DNA of 64,000 nucleotides from Varroa destructor (lineage: Eukaryota > Arthropoda > Arachnida > Mesostigmata > Varroidae): assembly GCF_002443255.2 (NCBI RefSeq), contig NW_019211458.1, positions 36,016,096-36,080,095 of the forward strand. Reading direction: 5' to 3'. The position numbers and the translations under genes were made by a program. Positions 14,357 to 35,925 of the stretch are shown one piece after another. Under the pieces are notes generated by a model, which had not been told where the DNA came from, did no database searches, and worked only from the letters and a program-made list of their open reading frames with translations. The first letter of the stretch is position 1. Each line of letters starts with the position of its first letter.

Positions 14357-14548
14357 CTTGTTCGAACTGTTAGCCTTAACGTTAGCGAAGAGAGTTTGAT
14401 CAACGACGACTCGTCCTATCTGCGTTTATCGGAGTCCATGTGGGACAAGGACGTGTTCAGCTGGCCGAGGAATCTGTTCAAATCCCTCACAGTCTGTGCC
14501 TATCTCTTTATCACTCTTTCATCATTACTACGCTACACGCCTTTTTGA
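14357..14548 (+). other. Candidate coding block downstream of, and antisense to, the CCCH gene
   Basis: After the acceptor-like TTCTTTGTTGATGTTAG the plus strand is open for 63 codons. It reads SEESLINDDSSYLRLSESMW and continues DKDVFSWPRNLF, then a hydrophobic stretch and a stop. Codon composition is gene-like, but another plus frame is equally long here and no donor is evident. It lies beyond the expected 3' end of the CCCH gene. Confidence 0.25.
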
Positions 14549-14841
14549 GACGTGGCTCTCATAATGTGTTAGATTTATCAGACTTAATTTCATCGATCGC
14601 GCTACACTCTAGCTTAACTTTAAGAGCTTAACCCGCAGTTGTGTTAAGCTCAGTCAACTTCGATGACCATGATCGCTGTCCGAAACAGATTGATTTGCCG
14701 ATCGACTAACTTTAGCCCCCGACTTCTCAACGACATCGTATGAATGCACAATTGTTGACACTATCTATGATAATTTGATAGGATTTCTTATGTCGCTCGT
14801 TTTCTTCTACGTTTTTCAATGTTATCTGTTTCTCTACAGGT

Positions 14842-14847
14842 TTTATT
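14842..14847 (-). terminator. Polyadenylation signal AATAAA of the CCCH/polyQ gene
   Basis: The plus-strand tttatt reads AATAAA on the minus strand, about 200 nt downstream of the exon 5 stop. No other AATAAA lies between. This gives a short 3' UTR with cleavage expected near 14815-14830, and supports exon 5 as terminal. Confidence 0.55.
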
Positions 14848-15046
14848 TGTTTCATCATCGGTTCGTGACGGCCAACGACACATTTGCGTCTGGATACAAT
14901 TGCACTACCTAAAGTCGGTGTATCTTTCAGCTTAACTGATCTTGATTTCGATGCTACCGAGCGAAGTTCAAATCGAATTTACGGTATGACGATGTTGTTC
15001 CCGTTCGATGACAATGTAGCAGCAGCGAGTGTTATTGTTACAGAGT

Positions 15047-24106
<9,060 letters not shown>

Positions 24107-25458
24107 CTAAACAGCGGGGCAATTGACGTACTCTGTGTCGACCCACGTTTTTTATTGTTCGCCTTTTTCCAGCTTCTGCTTCTAGCGAGCTACTTCAAAG
24201 CCAATCGTAGGGACAGCCCTTTGAATCTGGCCTGATTTCACTTGGCTCAGATTGTTTTGGACGCTTCACTCTTAAATACGAACAACGCAGCCACCGAAAG
24301 AGGATAGTTGCACACTAAATTGTTCTGCACGCTAAACTAATCTTCGAGCTAATGATAAAGTCACGAGAACATGCGGCTTTTCATTGGATGTCCGGATGAC
24401 AAAAATCACGTTCAAATGAATGATTTGCAAGTTTGAAAAGTGAGATGCCCTGAAATAACACCAGATCGAGAAAAAAGAAATTAATCATGTAATAGCGTCT
24501 TCTTCGTATTGAGTGTTAATACGCGAGTCTTTGCTAACTTTTCAAAATTCATCGTGTGTGGTTTTTCGGAAAGTGCAGATAGACTGCGGGGTGGAAAACC
24601 ATCTGTGGTAATACTACGTATACATACGTTTGCGGTTTATGTTTTCTCTTTAATCATGTTTTATTATAATTATTACTGGTATTACATATGTATTAAGAGT
24701 ATGCTAACACAGGTACTTACAACGGTCAGCTTTTACTTAATGTGTGGTTTTTCATTATCTGTCAGGTGTTCATCTTCGAGCTAGTCAACAGTGTCATTGA
24801 AATTCGACGAACGCTAAATGTTCGACCGTTGAAACGGTTCTACTGTCACTTTTACCTGTTTCATCCTGTGAGAGGCTGAAGTCGCTCGTTGTTCTCGTTT
24901 GTTCAAGACATTAGCAACAGCAGTTCTGAAAATGATACGGTGGCGAAGTTACAAATTGCACGCGCACGCTTAGTTATGATGGTTCAACGCTCGATTCAAA
25001 GTTGAACGCTTGCCAGTTGAAGACATAAGTAAAGGCTGATCTTCCGATAGTTAATTCAACTGATTGATTGATGTCACAAATTAACTTCGATGATGTGGAT
25101 GTTGTATAACATTGTTCTCTTCGCTGCTGTTGAATGCTCGATCGTCGTTGCAGCTCTTCTTAAGTCTGAGTTTTGCTTTGCTGATACTGATGTCGTATCT
25201 TCGTCAATGTTGTTCTTAACTGAACTTCGTCTTGTCGCTATCTTGTTGTTGCTGTTGCAGCTGCTGTTGCTATTTTTGTCGTCGTCGTCGTCGTTGTTGT
25301 TGTTGTTGTTATTGTTGTTGTTGCTGTTATTGTCGTTGGTTGTTATTGTTGTTGTTAAAATAGTTATCTCTAATTGTAATCGTTGAGAGAGAGGGAGCTG
25401 TAGGGAGGGCCGCTGGTGGTTGGGGTGGCCGAAGCCGTTTAGTGCTTAGCGGTTGTCC
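24107..25458. other. Upstream region of the CCCH gene
   Basis: It should hold the promoter and 5' UTR of the minus-strand gene. No TATA box at a convincing distance. A trinucleotide tract lies at 25240-25362. Confidence 0.5.
25240..25362. repeat. Mixed (GTT)n/(GTC)n/(GCT)n trinucleotide tract
   Basis: Interrupted trinucleotide array. Its plus-strand frame gives poly-Ser/Leu, which is not evidence for a gene. Confidence 0.8.
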
Positions 25459-25588
25459 ATGATGTCGGGCTTACCGGCTCCGTCCGTTAGTGGAGGAGAT
25501 TGCCACAATGCAGATGGTGCTAAGAGGCTAATGATGGCCTCCGCCCGAACGGCCCGCATACAGCCACTCACCGCTCACCATCTTCCCT
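25459..25588 (+). CDS. Possible first coding exon of a divergent plus-strand gene
   Basis: ATG ATG TCG at 25459 opens a 43-codon frame (MMSGLPAPSVSGG, then NADGAKRLMMASARTARI) ending at CCCT|GTAAGG, a strong donor. The block is clearly GC-richer than its surroundings and lies about 1.4 kb from the start of the minus-strand CCCH gene, as a head-to-head neighbour would. No next exon could be identified. On the minus strand the same junction reads as an acceptor (TGCCTTACAG) with a GTAAGC donor at about 25480, so it might instead be a 5' UTR exon of the CCCH gene. Confidence 0.3.
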
Positions 25589-28287
25589 GTAAGGCAAACA
25601 AGTTATACTGAATTGATATTAGATCAAATTAGACGAAGCTTCATAAATAATGAGCAAGTTCGTTGCTAAGTACAGCGGTAGGGCATTGCAAACCATATGG
25701 CATCATTAATGATAGAAGTAGTAGTAGTAGTAGCAGTAACAGTGTTAGGACCAAACAAGGCTGGCCATCAAAGGCCAATTTTAGGTGGTGTCTCTTTGTT
25801 TGACTTGTAGACTTATATATTTGCATATATTTGCTGCTGGTCGACACCACCAAAGGCGTAAGCAACCCACCTCCACGTAGACTTCAGGGTATGATAAATG
25901 ATATAAAACAATATCCAAGCTAGCTCACTTGAGCTTCGGTAACAGTGTAGTAGGTGCCGTGCTTGCCTGCTGAACTTAGAAACACACTTTGCTTCATGCT
26001 GGCACGAACCTTTGTCTATTGTCTAAAATGCGTAAAAAACGCAAGAAAAAACTATAGTGTCGACCACCATACATTACCGTAATAATTGATAACATGGTTC
26101 AATAAACAAACATCAGGTACTTACTTTAAATGATGTGTATTCATTTAGGTATTGTGTAATTGGTGCTAAAACAACAATTAATTGATTCACTGCAATACTA
26201 ACATCAACACCGCACTGCTACGCCCTCGGCAACGACTAGCATCTACTCAGCAGTGTCAGGTTGTTTAAATACCATTGCATTGCATTAAATGAAGACGAAG
26301 CTTTTGAGTAGATCCCTTGCAACGCGGAGGGCGCCATTCGGGTGGAGAGCGACCTCTGAGGGTAAAGATTTGCATTAAAAGATACCTCTCCGCATCAGCT
26401 ATAACTTTTGCGAACCTTTCAAAAAAAAAAGCTATGTTAAGGTGGACCCTATAATAGACAGACATCACTAGCGCCCATAAATATAGTACATAGAACTTAT
26501 GTTGCACAGTCTCTGATCGTCGTCTGATTTCTCAGGTGGAGAAATGAAAGACTGACCGAAGTTTTAGCGGCCGTAACCCATGAGCTTATTTATAAATTAT
26601 TATTTATTTTTTATTAATGTATCTGTTGACGACGGACAGGAATACGCAAATCCTCTGGGCGAACACATCACTCATTTTCTCCTTTGATTCACTTACACGC
26701 ACATACACACTTTCTTTTCTGTCACAGCAAAATAAGTGACCGCTATCCGTCAACACAGGCATTGTAATATAGTAACGCAAGATCACAAATGTACGACAAG
26801 GTGCGACTACTGACCCTATTTTTACTGCGATTTCAACCGCTACAATTTTTGCAACGATATCGGCTACTGCTTTGGAAGTATACGTATAGACTGCTACAGA
26901 ACGATTTGCAGTGAAGTGACGGACCGGAAAGTAATTGCTTGATCTGTCTCCAACGTTATTCTCTTGTCGGCTGTCGTATTAAACTGACGCCAATTTTAAA
27001 CCGACAAGTCGTACCTTAGTTCCTGATTTATATAATCACTGGCGTATATCAAGGCCGCCAACATTTCAAAACGCAACTACATATCACGTATAATCAACAA
27101 ATAGCTAACCAACCTACATGACGGAGCTGTTACATGCCGTTGTATTGGCACTGGCTATAAAGACAACTTTTAGGATTTTTTCAAAAAACTCAAAAGGTGC
27201 GTTTATATAAATTGGAGCTCTTCGATTATTCCGAGGAAGCATCGATACAATTATTATTATTGTTATTATTATTACCATTACTATTATAAATGTGTTTAAA
27301 TGCCTTCTTTACGAAGCAGAACTTGAACAGGAATTACCTGCGAAGAAACAGTTTTTTTACAAACTTGATAACGTAATATTGGTTGTGCAGACAAAAACGT
27401 CGTTTTTCATACAACAATTTGGGCATACACTGGAATATAAGTTACTTATCACAATAGGCCATCTCATCAGCGTCAGACTCCCCCATAGGCCACTGATAGT
27501 ACCCGCAAGTGATACCATGACACATTCGCCTATCTGTACTCCAAGTAAACAATAGTGCAATACAATAGCGAGTCAACACTATAGCACCACTTCTATACAC
27601 AATAATATCGCGACGAAATACAGTGCAACAGGATTACCACAAAGGCCGCCAAAACACAAAAGACCAGCTAAGCCACATTTGTATATTTAGCGTCCTATGA
27701 CGACAAATATCAACAATATTGCAGTACCGGCAATGATTGTGTGCAGGTAAAGTTAAGGGATTGAATACGTCACCTTTAAATTGAGGTTAACCAGGCGATT
27801 GACAGACTCTATGGACGGACTTAGTACTAGTTAACTCAGCCTGAGATCATCGATTGCAACAGATTGCACTGAGACAGATGAGTTCGAATAAAATCATCTT
27901 TCAGCCGATGAGCTTCTGTGTAGCAGTAATAATATTACCACCTGGAGTTTTACCTTCTCGATGATGTGTCGTTTTTCACTCAGTGATTTCTCAGTGATTA
28001 CTGATGTCAGACGGCCCGTCGAGTGTAGGACTCGTCTTTTCGAAACACTTCCATCTGATACCACGGATGGTGAGAAGAGTTTCCTTTGTCCATGTGAGTA
28101 CTTATCCGCTTAGCAGTTACTGGCGCAGGCTATCGCTGAATGAGTTCTGAGTGAATCAATGCTCAGCCGAACCCGCAATTCAGACATTTAGTATTTCTCG
28201 CCTCCAAGTTTGAGCGTATTGCACGTTTGGGGCACCAGTGAGCCTGGCAAATATAACAGAACAAATGGTGACGACAATCACAAGTTG
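25589..28287. other. Intergenic or intronic region without supported genes
   Basis: AT-rich, with an ATT microsatellite at 27248-27290. Nothing else recognised. Confidence 0.5.
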
Positions 28288-28898
28288 TCATGAAGAAGCG
28301 TAGGAATAAGGGTGGGACGAGGCATGCAGCTTCCACAAATTGTGTATAGTCACTTCACTGGAAAAACAGATTACAATTGCTATCACGGTGATGACAGGCA
28401 AGTTGCTATGGACAAGCAGAGACGTCGACACGTCTGTTTTCGTCATGTGCATATTCCATCGGCCATGGCAATTACCAGTTGCCCCAGGTAATTTGTGAGG
28501 GATTACTCGCCCATCCGCCCTCTTTTCCACAGTCAGCCCACTGGCTAGAGGGCAGGCAAGGACCGAGCAAGCGGTGACCGACTGACTGCCGAACTGGAGA
28601 ACGTCCGCGACAGCTGATTGGGCTGCCCATTGCAAAGCGTCTATTGTATCGCCTCTTCGTCCTCTCACACCTAAATTGCTGATTTTCGCGGGTAAGCTAC
28701 AAAGGCCATAGAGTAGGCATGGTAATCCTGCAACGTTTGAGCTTGCTTTCGGTCCAGCTGCTTGTTCACCTGCCGCGCTGCCTGTCGATGCAGCTATTAC
28801 ATCAGAAACAGTGGATGCAACTAAGTCACCGAGCACCAAAATCCGCCGTCTGGACCATTCTCGGCTAAAGCCTAATAGGCAAGCAGTGAGCTACTTCA
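28288..28898 (-). other. Long unidentified open frame (about 200 codons, no ATG at start)
   Basis: Open from a TAG at about 28899 down to a TGA at 28288, Ala/Ser/Val-rich at first (GDLVASTVSDVIAASTGSAA) and hydrophobic near the end. No ATG near the start, no known domain, no clear splice sites. Its length is only mildly unusual for 64 kb of sequence. It could be an exon, a pseudogene or chance. Confidence 0.25.
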
Positions 28899-31584
28899 GC
28901 TACAACGACATCGGCTTCAATGGTGTATCGACTAATGCGAAACAATTCGAATTGTTTGTTCAACCGTCCAATCTCTGCACTTTCCCTATCACTGAGTCAT
29001 TGTAACTCCTAGGGAAAGCTCTATCCGTAGACTGTTGCTTAGGTAAATAATCACACATCCGATATGCCAATGTCCGACTGCGCATTGACTACAAACAGAT
29101 TGTCCCTGCTGACGAAAACGAATCTTCTCGCAGAATCTTCGAAGTCAATCGGCAATTTTTGTGTTCGAACCTTCAGCTACTTACGACGATTAGCTTCAGC
29201 AATACATCAGTGACAACCTACTAGAATGTCGAAAGCCACGACACTAAATACTGTTAATTACAGGACTATGTGCGCACAAACATTTGTAATAAAGCATTAT
29301 CTTCGGGTACACATTCTATCTTCATTTTCTCATTTACCCCTGTGATGCCACAAGCGTCAATCGCTACCGCCATCAACGATCTCAGCTATAACCCATTTTT
29401 CCGATGACATCTCTATCACTACATATACAAATTCTTTTGCCCAACTGGTCAGCACCGCCGTCACTGATGAATGCCACTGATGCAAATGTCCTTCAACACA
29501 ACTGTATTTTTATGACTACGCAAAAAACCGGACAGCGACTAAGTGACATTGGCCACAATTCCAACGACGTCAGTCGCCTGACAGCTTGACGTCGCGGCTT
29601 TCTTCAAAGGTATTTTGTTCTGTCCGTGTGCGGCTCCACGTTAAAATGGGTAGGCGAGAAGTAAAATCCCGTTATACTGTCACACGTTCACGCGCACAAG
29701 AGTCGCGCGTGGCAATCGCATCATAAGAAATTACCGCAGCAACGCACAGAAGCGGGGGAAAATCAAAGATGGACACAAAATGTAAACGCGTTCCCATTCA
29801 GATAGAAGAGTTAGAGCTAGACGTGCAGATACCGTTTGAGCATCTGCTATGACTATTACTTCTACCTGTACAGCTGCGTGTCAGCTACGCCATTATCCGG
29901 CTTCACGGCTTTGTAACTGTGTTTAATAATTAGCGACTACTGGCCGTACCCCATACTCAGTTACCGATCGGCGGCAATACTTCCAGTCACAACGATACTG
30001 GTACGTTCCATTGAAAAGCAGCGGGAAAGACTTGTGGCATCAGGCAGGCAGGCAGGCCGGCCGGCCGGTCGGTCGGCAGGTTTAGTAGGGCAGTTGCACT
30101 CGAAATAGAGCTATGCCTTAAACTACTACCACCTACCTGGACGCTAGGACAAGTGGGAGTCCCGTGGAAAGTGCGTACCCCATACGTTTACTGATGCACT
30201 AGTATCTAATCTCTGTTATTAAGCAGAACGATTTGCTTGCTTTCTACTTCAACAGATTTATTATATGAACAAGAAGTTTCGAATTGCATACACCAGCGAC
30301 TGTCTTCAGAATTCCGTCATTGTGGTTAAATCTAATTTACTAAACAATCAATTCCTATGGATTAGTCCTATACCGTGTGGTTAATCATCGCTGCTATAGC
30401 TTTCGAATCACGGTAGGAGGACGGATCAAGCATAGTTGCCACTTCATCGAACGTACAATTTCAACTTCGACTACACTGAACTAGAGAAAAACAGTGCACA
30501 AAAAAAACGTGAACGTATAGCCTTTTGACACAAAAATATCTCGACTTTTTTCCAAACAAACAACAAATCCATTCTCTCCATAACGGGGAAACGGTTTTCC
30601 CAACATTAAGTTCTGTGAAATTTTTCTTAATGAACAAATTATAGTTCTTACGACTACTACAATTACAATACCTGATATGCGTTAACTATTTGCCATTTTC
30701 CTCATGATTATTGATAGTAATCGTCACGAGGAAACAGTCGTGCATTTTATTTGCACGTATTTGTCTTTTCGACTTATCTGGGCTCGCTTTCGCTAATCTC
30801 TGTTAAATGGAACTGAAAATCGACAGTTTAGCACTTCTGCGGCCATTTTCTCAACTAAATCATTGTAGCTATTTGAACTTTTTCTATTTATTGGGAAAGC
30901 ACAACTACGCGAAAGGGGCGAGCAGGGGAAGATGTCAGAAAAAAACGGGATGACTGTTTCGTGACACGTTTTGACAACCAAAAAGAAATCGAGTCATCAC
31001 AGCGAGCGAACGAACGATGGGAGTTCCTGATGTCGATGATGAATCTGACGAAATTAAGCGTTCAGCAGTCAAAACCCGTGATCGTACCGTCATCACCACC
31101 AGTAACTATGTATAAATTGGTAATAATGTGTCAGCAGCTGCAACACATCACTTGCAACGGCCGCGGCTGGCAATGCCAGACGGTTTCTACCGGTCCTACG
31201 CTTGATAGCCTAGTAAAACGTCACAATCATATGATTACTACTGGTACCAGATATAACGCTTACTCTCAGTGTATAGCGCACAGAAAGCGAGGGCGCATGA
31301 GGATGCCACAAAAACCATGCTCGACCATAACGGTAAGCTTTGCCAAAAGAACAACTGTGTTTTATAAATGTATGAAGTAAATAAATTCATATGCCTGGTC
31401 AGAAATATTGTTCAGCAAAGGTACCGCAACACATGACGCTGTATGGTACCTGAAACATTTTTCACCATAATTCATACAGACACACGTAATGTTTGACAAA
31501 TAAAATTATCATGTCCCATGTAGGATGCAGTGAAACGCCTAGGTATGTGTAGATTAATTATGGATGCCCCTTGCCAGGCTTCAT
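28899..31584. other. Intergenic region without supported genes
   Basis: It holds the tetranucleotide mosaic at 30041-30080. Open frames are short or begin at non-ATG codons. Confidence 0.5.
30041..30080. repeat. Tetranucleotide mosaic (GGCA)n(GGCC)n(GGTC)n
   Basis: Three related 4-bp units follow each other in blocks, as expected from point mutation and re-expansion within one tetranucleotide array. Confidence 0.85.
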
Positions 31585-32046
31585 TCACTGATCATCGCCC
31601 TTCATACCCCTTAAGGCGGGATTGATTTCCGTCGTCTTGCTTTTCCGCGCAGGTTTAATTCGTTCGTGCTTTTCGAGTTGCATTATTAACCGGTGTTTCC
31701 ACGCGAGTCTATAGAAATCTAGCTGGGCCGTTCTAATTTCGAATTTTATATACCCACACTCGCCGCCATCGCTTATTGCGCTTTATCCGTAATGTGCTCT
31801 GCACAGCTTTGGCCGTTCATAGGTAAAATCACACACCTAATGCTGGTCACGTACTTCAAAGCTGTTCGATCTATACGGAGCGTGTTAATAACAGCGACGT
31901 GGCCTTCACGGCAAAACCATGGCTTCTGTCTTATCCATATTGATCACCAGTTCCGCTTCATCTATGTGTAACGGGAGCCTTGCAAGAGTTTGTTGGACAT
32001 GAAGCAAACGTCTTTCAAAGGTAATAAGATCGTCAGCATAAATCAC
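31585..32046 (-). mobile_element. Decayed LINE-like retroelement, reverse-transcriptase fragment with YADD box
   Basis: On the minus strand, 32046 to 31909 reads VIYADDLITFERR, then a helix with LVINMDKTEAMVL, then a stop. This is the reverse-transcriptase catalytic YADD box followed by the usual spaced LxxNxxKT motif of non-LTR retrotransposons. After a frame break the same strand is open again from about 31761 to 31585 (IRTAQLDFYRLAWKHR, then basic sequence). A stop lies just upstream of the YADD block and others interrupt the copy, so it is not functional. The upstream part (to about 32800) may contain more remnants but no motif I can support. Clade not determined; an LTR element is less likely from the KT spacing. 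Confidence 0.6.
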
Positions 32047-33959
32047 CCTTTATATTTTGAACACAGAAGCGTAGATCACTCAACAGCTGAGAGGAAGGCG
32101 ATGGACTCAAGTTATCACGCCAGTAGACCCGACGAACGGTTTAAGTTCAGCTACTTCATTGTTTATGCTAATGAAGTTTTTTTGTAAACTAGCTTTAATC
32201 AGATGCAGGATGTTGTGACAGACTGCGCATTGTATAGGTTCTACTAAAATCCGCTTTCAGGGCGCCATATCAAATGGCAACTGACTGTTTTGATCGACGA
32301 TAGACGCAGTGTACCTCTTGAAGTAGTATGTCACATACTGAAGTCATGTAGTGGTGAAGCGGTCTGTCCGGAATTTGTGCAATTCATTTAGAATACGTGA
32401 ACGGGCTTTTTCAAACTTAGTCAGGCACGATGTGATAATACGAGAATAAAGCTTGCAGCAGCAGCAGCACAACCATCACCTTTTTCTTGCAATCGCCCTC
32501 TGAGGAAATGAATCGTGCGGATCGCCTTTTCTTTAGGCACGACATTTAGGCATCAGCAGACGTTCATACTGAAGTAGGCATTGAACAGGCTTGTCCATCA
32601 GGGGACGTGTCAGCTGCACTCGAAAGAGTGTTTATTATTGCAGTTAAGATCGACTGGAGCTATTTCAGAGTAACGCCGCCCACGGCGATTTGCGTATCGT
32701 GTATCCCACGCATCAGCATATGAGGACAGTCCATGGGATGGTGCTCATCGCCGTGTACATACCTTTGAAGCGTTCTATTAGCATTATGGAACTAATTGGA
32801 CTTAGAAACCAATTCGAGTGTTCATTCATCCCAGCTTTTTAGGAAGTTACAGAACAGCTTCATAGTAGAACTGACGCTTGATCGGTTTCCCTGTCTAGAA
32901 GCAATCTGTAGATTAAAGTAAAGGCTGAGATGATCTATCCGCATGGGAATATCCTAGTTCAAACCTACAATTCAGAGCTGCGTAAGTGGCACTTGTAGCG
33001 CAACGTTTCGGTAACTTCAACGGATGCGAAGCGCGCATCCTACAACAAAGCATTACGATACGATTTCAGAAAAGAATCATAGATCATATGGAATCTGTAG
33101 ACGCCGTTGAGGCGTTACGTAATAGAATCTATGTAATGGAAACAAACTTTGAAGATGCGAGACACAACCGAAAACGCCTTCAGTCGTAGTTCGCATTCAC
33201 CCTACCGTTTACTCAATATTAGTGATCTCAACCTTTGCAGTAAAGATGAATCCGCGCTTCTAAAGATCGCAAAGCGCACTTTTGGAAGAGCAATACAAAT
33301 GGCTCGTCTTTCTCAGTGAACTAGCACCTTAAGGTCAGAAAAGCTATAATACTAACACGTGACAGCTGTACAGTACGCATAAAAACGATTGATTTTTTAC
33401 ACAAACGGTCGGGTCACTGCATAGTAATCCTATTGCCTTCCACCTCTAAAAGCATGGTTTTCTCGAGAAAAACGTTAGTCGTGGTCTGTACTAGATAACG
33501 TTAATACCAATGTTTTATTATACCATTAATCGCGGATTAAAATGCTACGGAAAAACTATACTATATGCGTTCTTATCACTGGAGTTCCGTCAACCGGCCA
33601 AAGTTTGTACGATATTTATCCAACCTTTAAGCCTGAGTTTTCGTCATAGCGAACTTCAACACATGGAGAGTGTATGAGCAACAAGGCAAGAGTTAACCAA
33701 TAAACGTGAAACTAAGGGACATAATTGTATAATGATTATTCAATATTCCTACTGTCTCTACAGCATCACATGGACGCACAGCCTCTGTGTAAATGAAATC
33801 GAACCTTCGATACCAACCTGAATTCCAGCCATCAACAGGCACAACAATTGGGGCACTTTTCTATCCAACGCAATGATAAAGCTTAACGATATCCATGACC
33901 GAAATAAGGCTTTCCCGCCAACCAAGCAGCATTCTACTGTCACGTAGCCACGGCTTGAG

Positions 33960-34268
33960 CGTTTGCTGTGCGCGCAAAAGCTGTGTTCCGCAACGTTTGA
34001 CTGCTTCTCTTCAACGGCGTTCGTAGATTCATGGTGCTGCCACTACTGCGGCTGCTGACGAATCAAAGCAGATCGTGAGCAGTTGGCCGCCGACCCTTCA
34101 GACAGGCAGACTTCAAGCAGACAAGAAGCCCTGTTTCTTCGTTCTTCACCACCATTTCTGCTCATTAGCTATCTGTTGGGACTGACTAGCATGCCCCTTT
34201 CCTCTGTGACATCGCTGTAGTAGGGGCGGGTAACGCTAGTAGCGACGGTGCTGATGGTGACGATGGCG
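33960..34268 (+). other. GC-rich block ending in a strong splice donor
   Basis: The sequence is GC-rich and ends GATGGCG|GTAAGTT. Stops occur in all frames upstream, so at most the last 80 bases could code. It may be a non-coding first exon. Confidence 0.2.
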
Positions 34269-35418
34269 GTAAGTTACACGGAGAAACGAGGCTCGATCGC
34301 ACTGTACTGGCGGCAGTCAGCTGCGCTTTATACATACCTGATAGCCTGAGTGCCATAGGACGCGTGAACTACGCCGTATGCGACTCAGCTTTTTTTTCTA
34401 CTCGTCAACTGCGTTTGTTTAATTCCTCGATTATATTTGCACAGAACGTTTGAGGTTGGACAACCGATATTCAGGTATCACCGCATCAGCAGAAGTCAAC
34501 CACAACAAATGACAAGATTATTTTTCTCGAGAAGGTACGGTAATGCTAGTTACGGATCTGTATCTAGAAAAGTATATATGCATTACAAAATGTAAAGCAG
34601 GAAAGCTTCTGGCATAATTGCGAATATACATACAAAACACGAGTATACCCCTGGCACCATGGCGCCAACGGCTTGTATGTAATAAGCGCCGCACATTCAG
34701 AAGCTAGTAGCTACGAATAGACATCGGTATACAGTGGTAACAAATGACGCCATCTGTTAGCATTAGAACCGTGTTAACTTAGTGCATCATACACTTGCTT
34801 CCTGCTGTTTAACAAGCACGGGCGTACCAAACAAAGTTTTCAAGTTCCTATTCAATCCGCCTCAATTATTAATTGTGCAGAACTAACCGCATGTTCAACC
34901 AAAGCTTCCTTGTGTGTCGCTTTTTTCTCGTCTCAATTTAAACTTTTTAAACATAGGCAGGGTGCGACTAACAAGTAAGAATCGCTATTATTTTCTAGTA
35001 GTTAAGAAAAGCACACAATGATTTAATACGGCAGCTAGCAAATCCAACAAGAGCTAACAGTTCAGCTGCGATTGTCATCATCATACAAGAGCAGTCACCT
35101 CAGATGGCTTTACGCTTCTGTTAAGTCATAAGCGTTAGTGTTTCGACTCTGACCGCTAAAGTACAATACATAATTAAGTTCGCGTTCGCGCAAATAATAC
35201 CCAACGTTCAACGTCATTGGGAAGATGCAGCATGCCGGGCCGGTTAGCGAATAGGCGGACGTGGGTTGGTGGACGAGACGCGCCTCTCAGCTATGACCAT
35301 AGTTGGATCGCTCTGTCAGTTACTGTGAATCATCCACTTGCAGCAACAGCTTCGACTACTATCACTACTACCGTTAGCAAGAACCGCGAATACCGTAGAC
35401 GCCCTGCCGTAGTTCTCA

Positions 35419-35925
35419 ATGGCCGTAACCTTGCCTCAAGGTCTTCGCACACAAACATACACCCAAACACACGCGAATACCCTAATGAGCAGCTGTTTGT
35501 TTAGCACTGGATCTCTTTATTTCTCATGCGCCATTCCCGCTTTGCCGTCGTACGTTATTCTGTTCTCCGCTACCTTCGATAGAATCTATAAAAAAAAATT
35601 AATAAGACCATTTCGTCCTAAGCACAACAGGAATTTATCAACAAAGAAACTGTCTACTCAACAACGACAAAATAGGATGCAGGATCACTCCGTTGTATCC
35701 GTGAACCCTTTTTGTCATACGCAAGTAAGCGCATTTGGACACGATGATTTGACCGAAACGCAGTCATACTTCAAAGCGATATGTGATGGTTTAAGTAAAG
35801 CATGTGTTGATTTGATCTCGATGAAAAGACCCACATCGAACACACACTGGACGCGCTACTTACGTAACATCACTTTACGTCATGGCCAGCTGATTCTCCA
35901 GCGCTTGGTCCATGCTTCCTCTTAG
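35419..35925 (+). CDS. Unidentified 168-codon ORF
   Basis: The ATG at 35419 starts MAVTLPQGLRTQTYTQTH and runs 168 codons without interruption. There is a hydrophobic patch near residue 40, a basic stretch around 60-85 and mixed sequence to the end (GHDDLTETQSYFKAICDGL). No domain recognised, and length alone is borderline for chance. Confidence 0.22.
   Translation: MAVTLPQGLRTQTYTQTHANTLMSSCLFSTGSLYFSCAIPALPSYVILFSATFDRIYKKKLIRPFRPKHNRNLSTKKLSTQQRQNRMQDHSVVSVNPFCHTQVSAFGHDDLTETQSYFKAICDGLSKACVDLISMKRPTSNTHWTRYLRNITLRHGQLILQRLVHASS

Noticed and set aside
30961..31380. 139-codon plus-strand open frame
   Set aside because: Starts at GTG, no ATG near the beginning, no domain, AT-rich codons.
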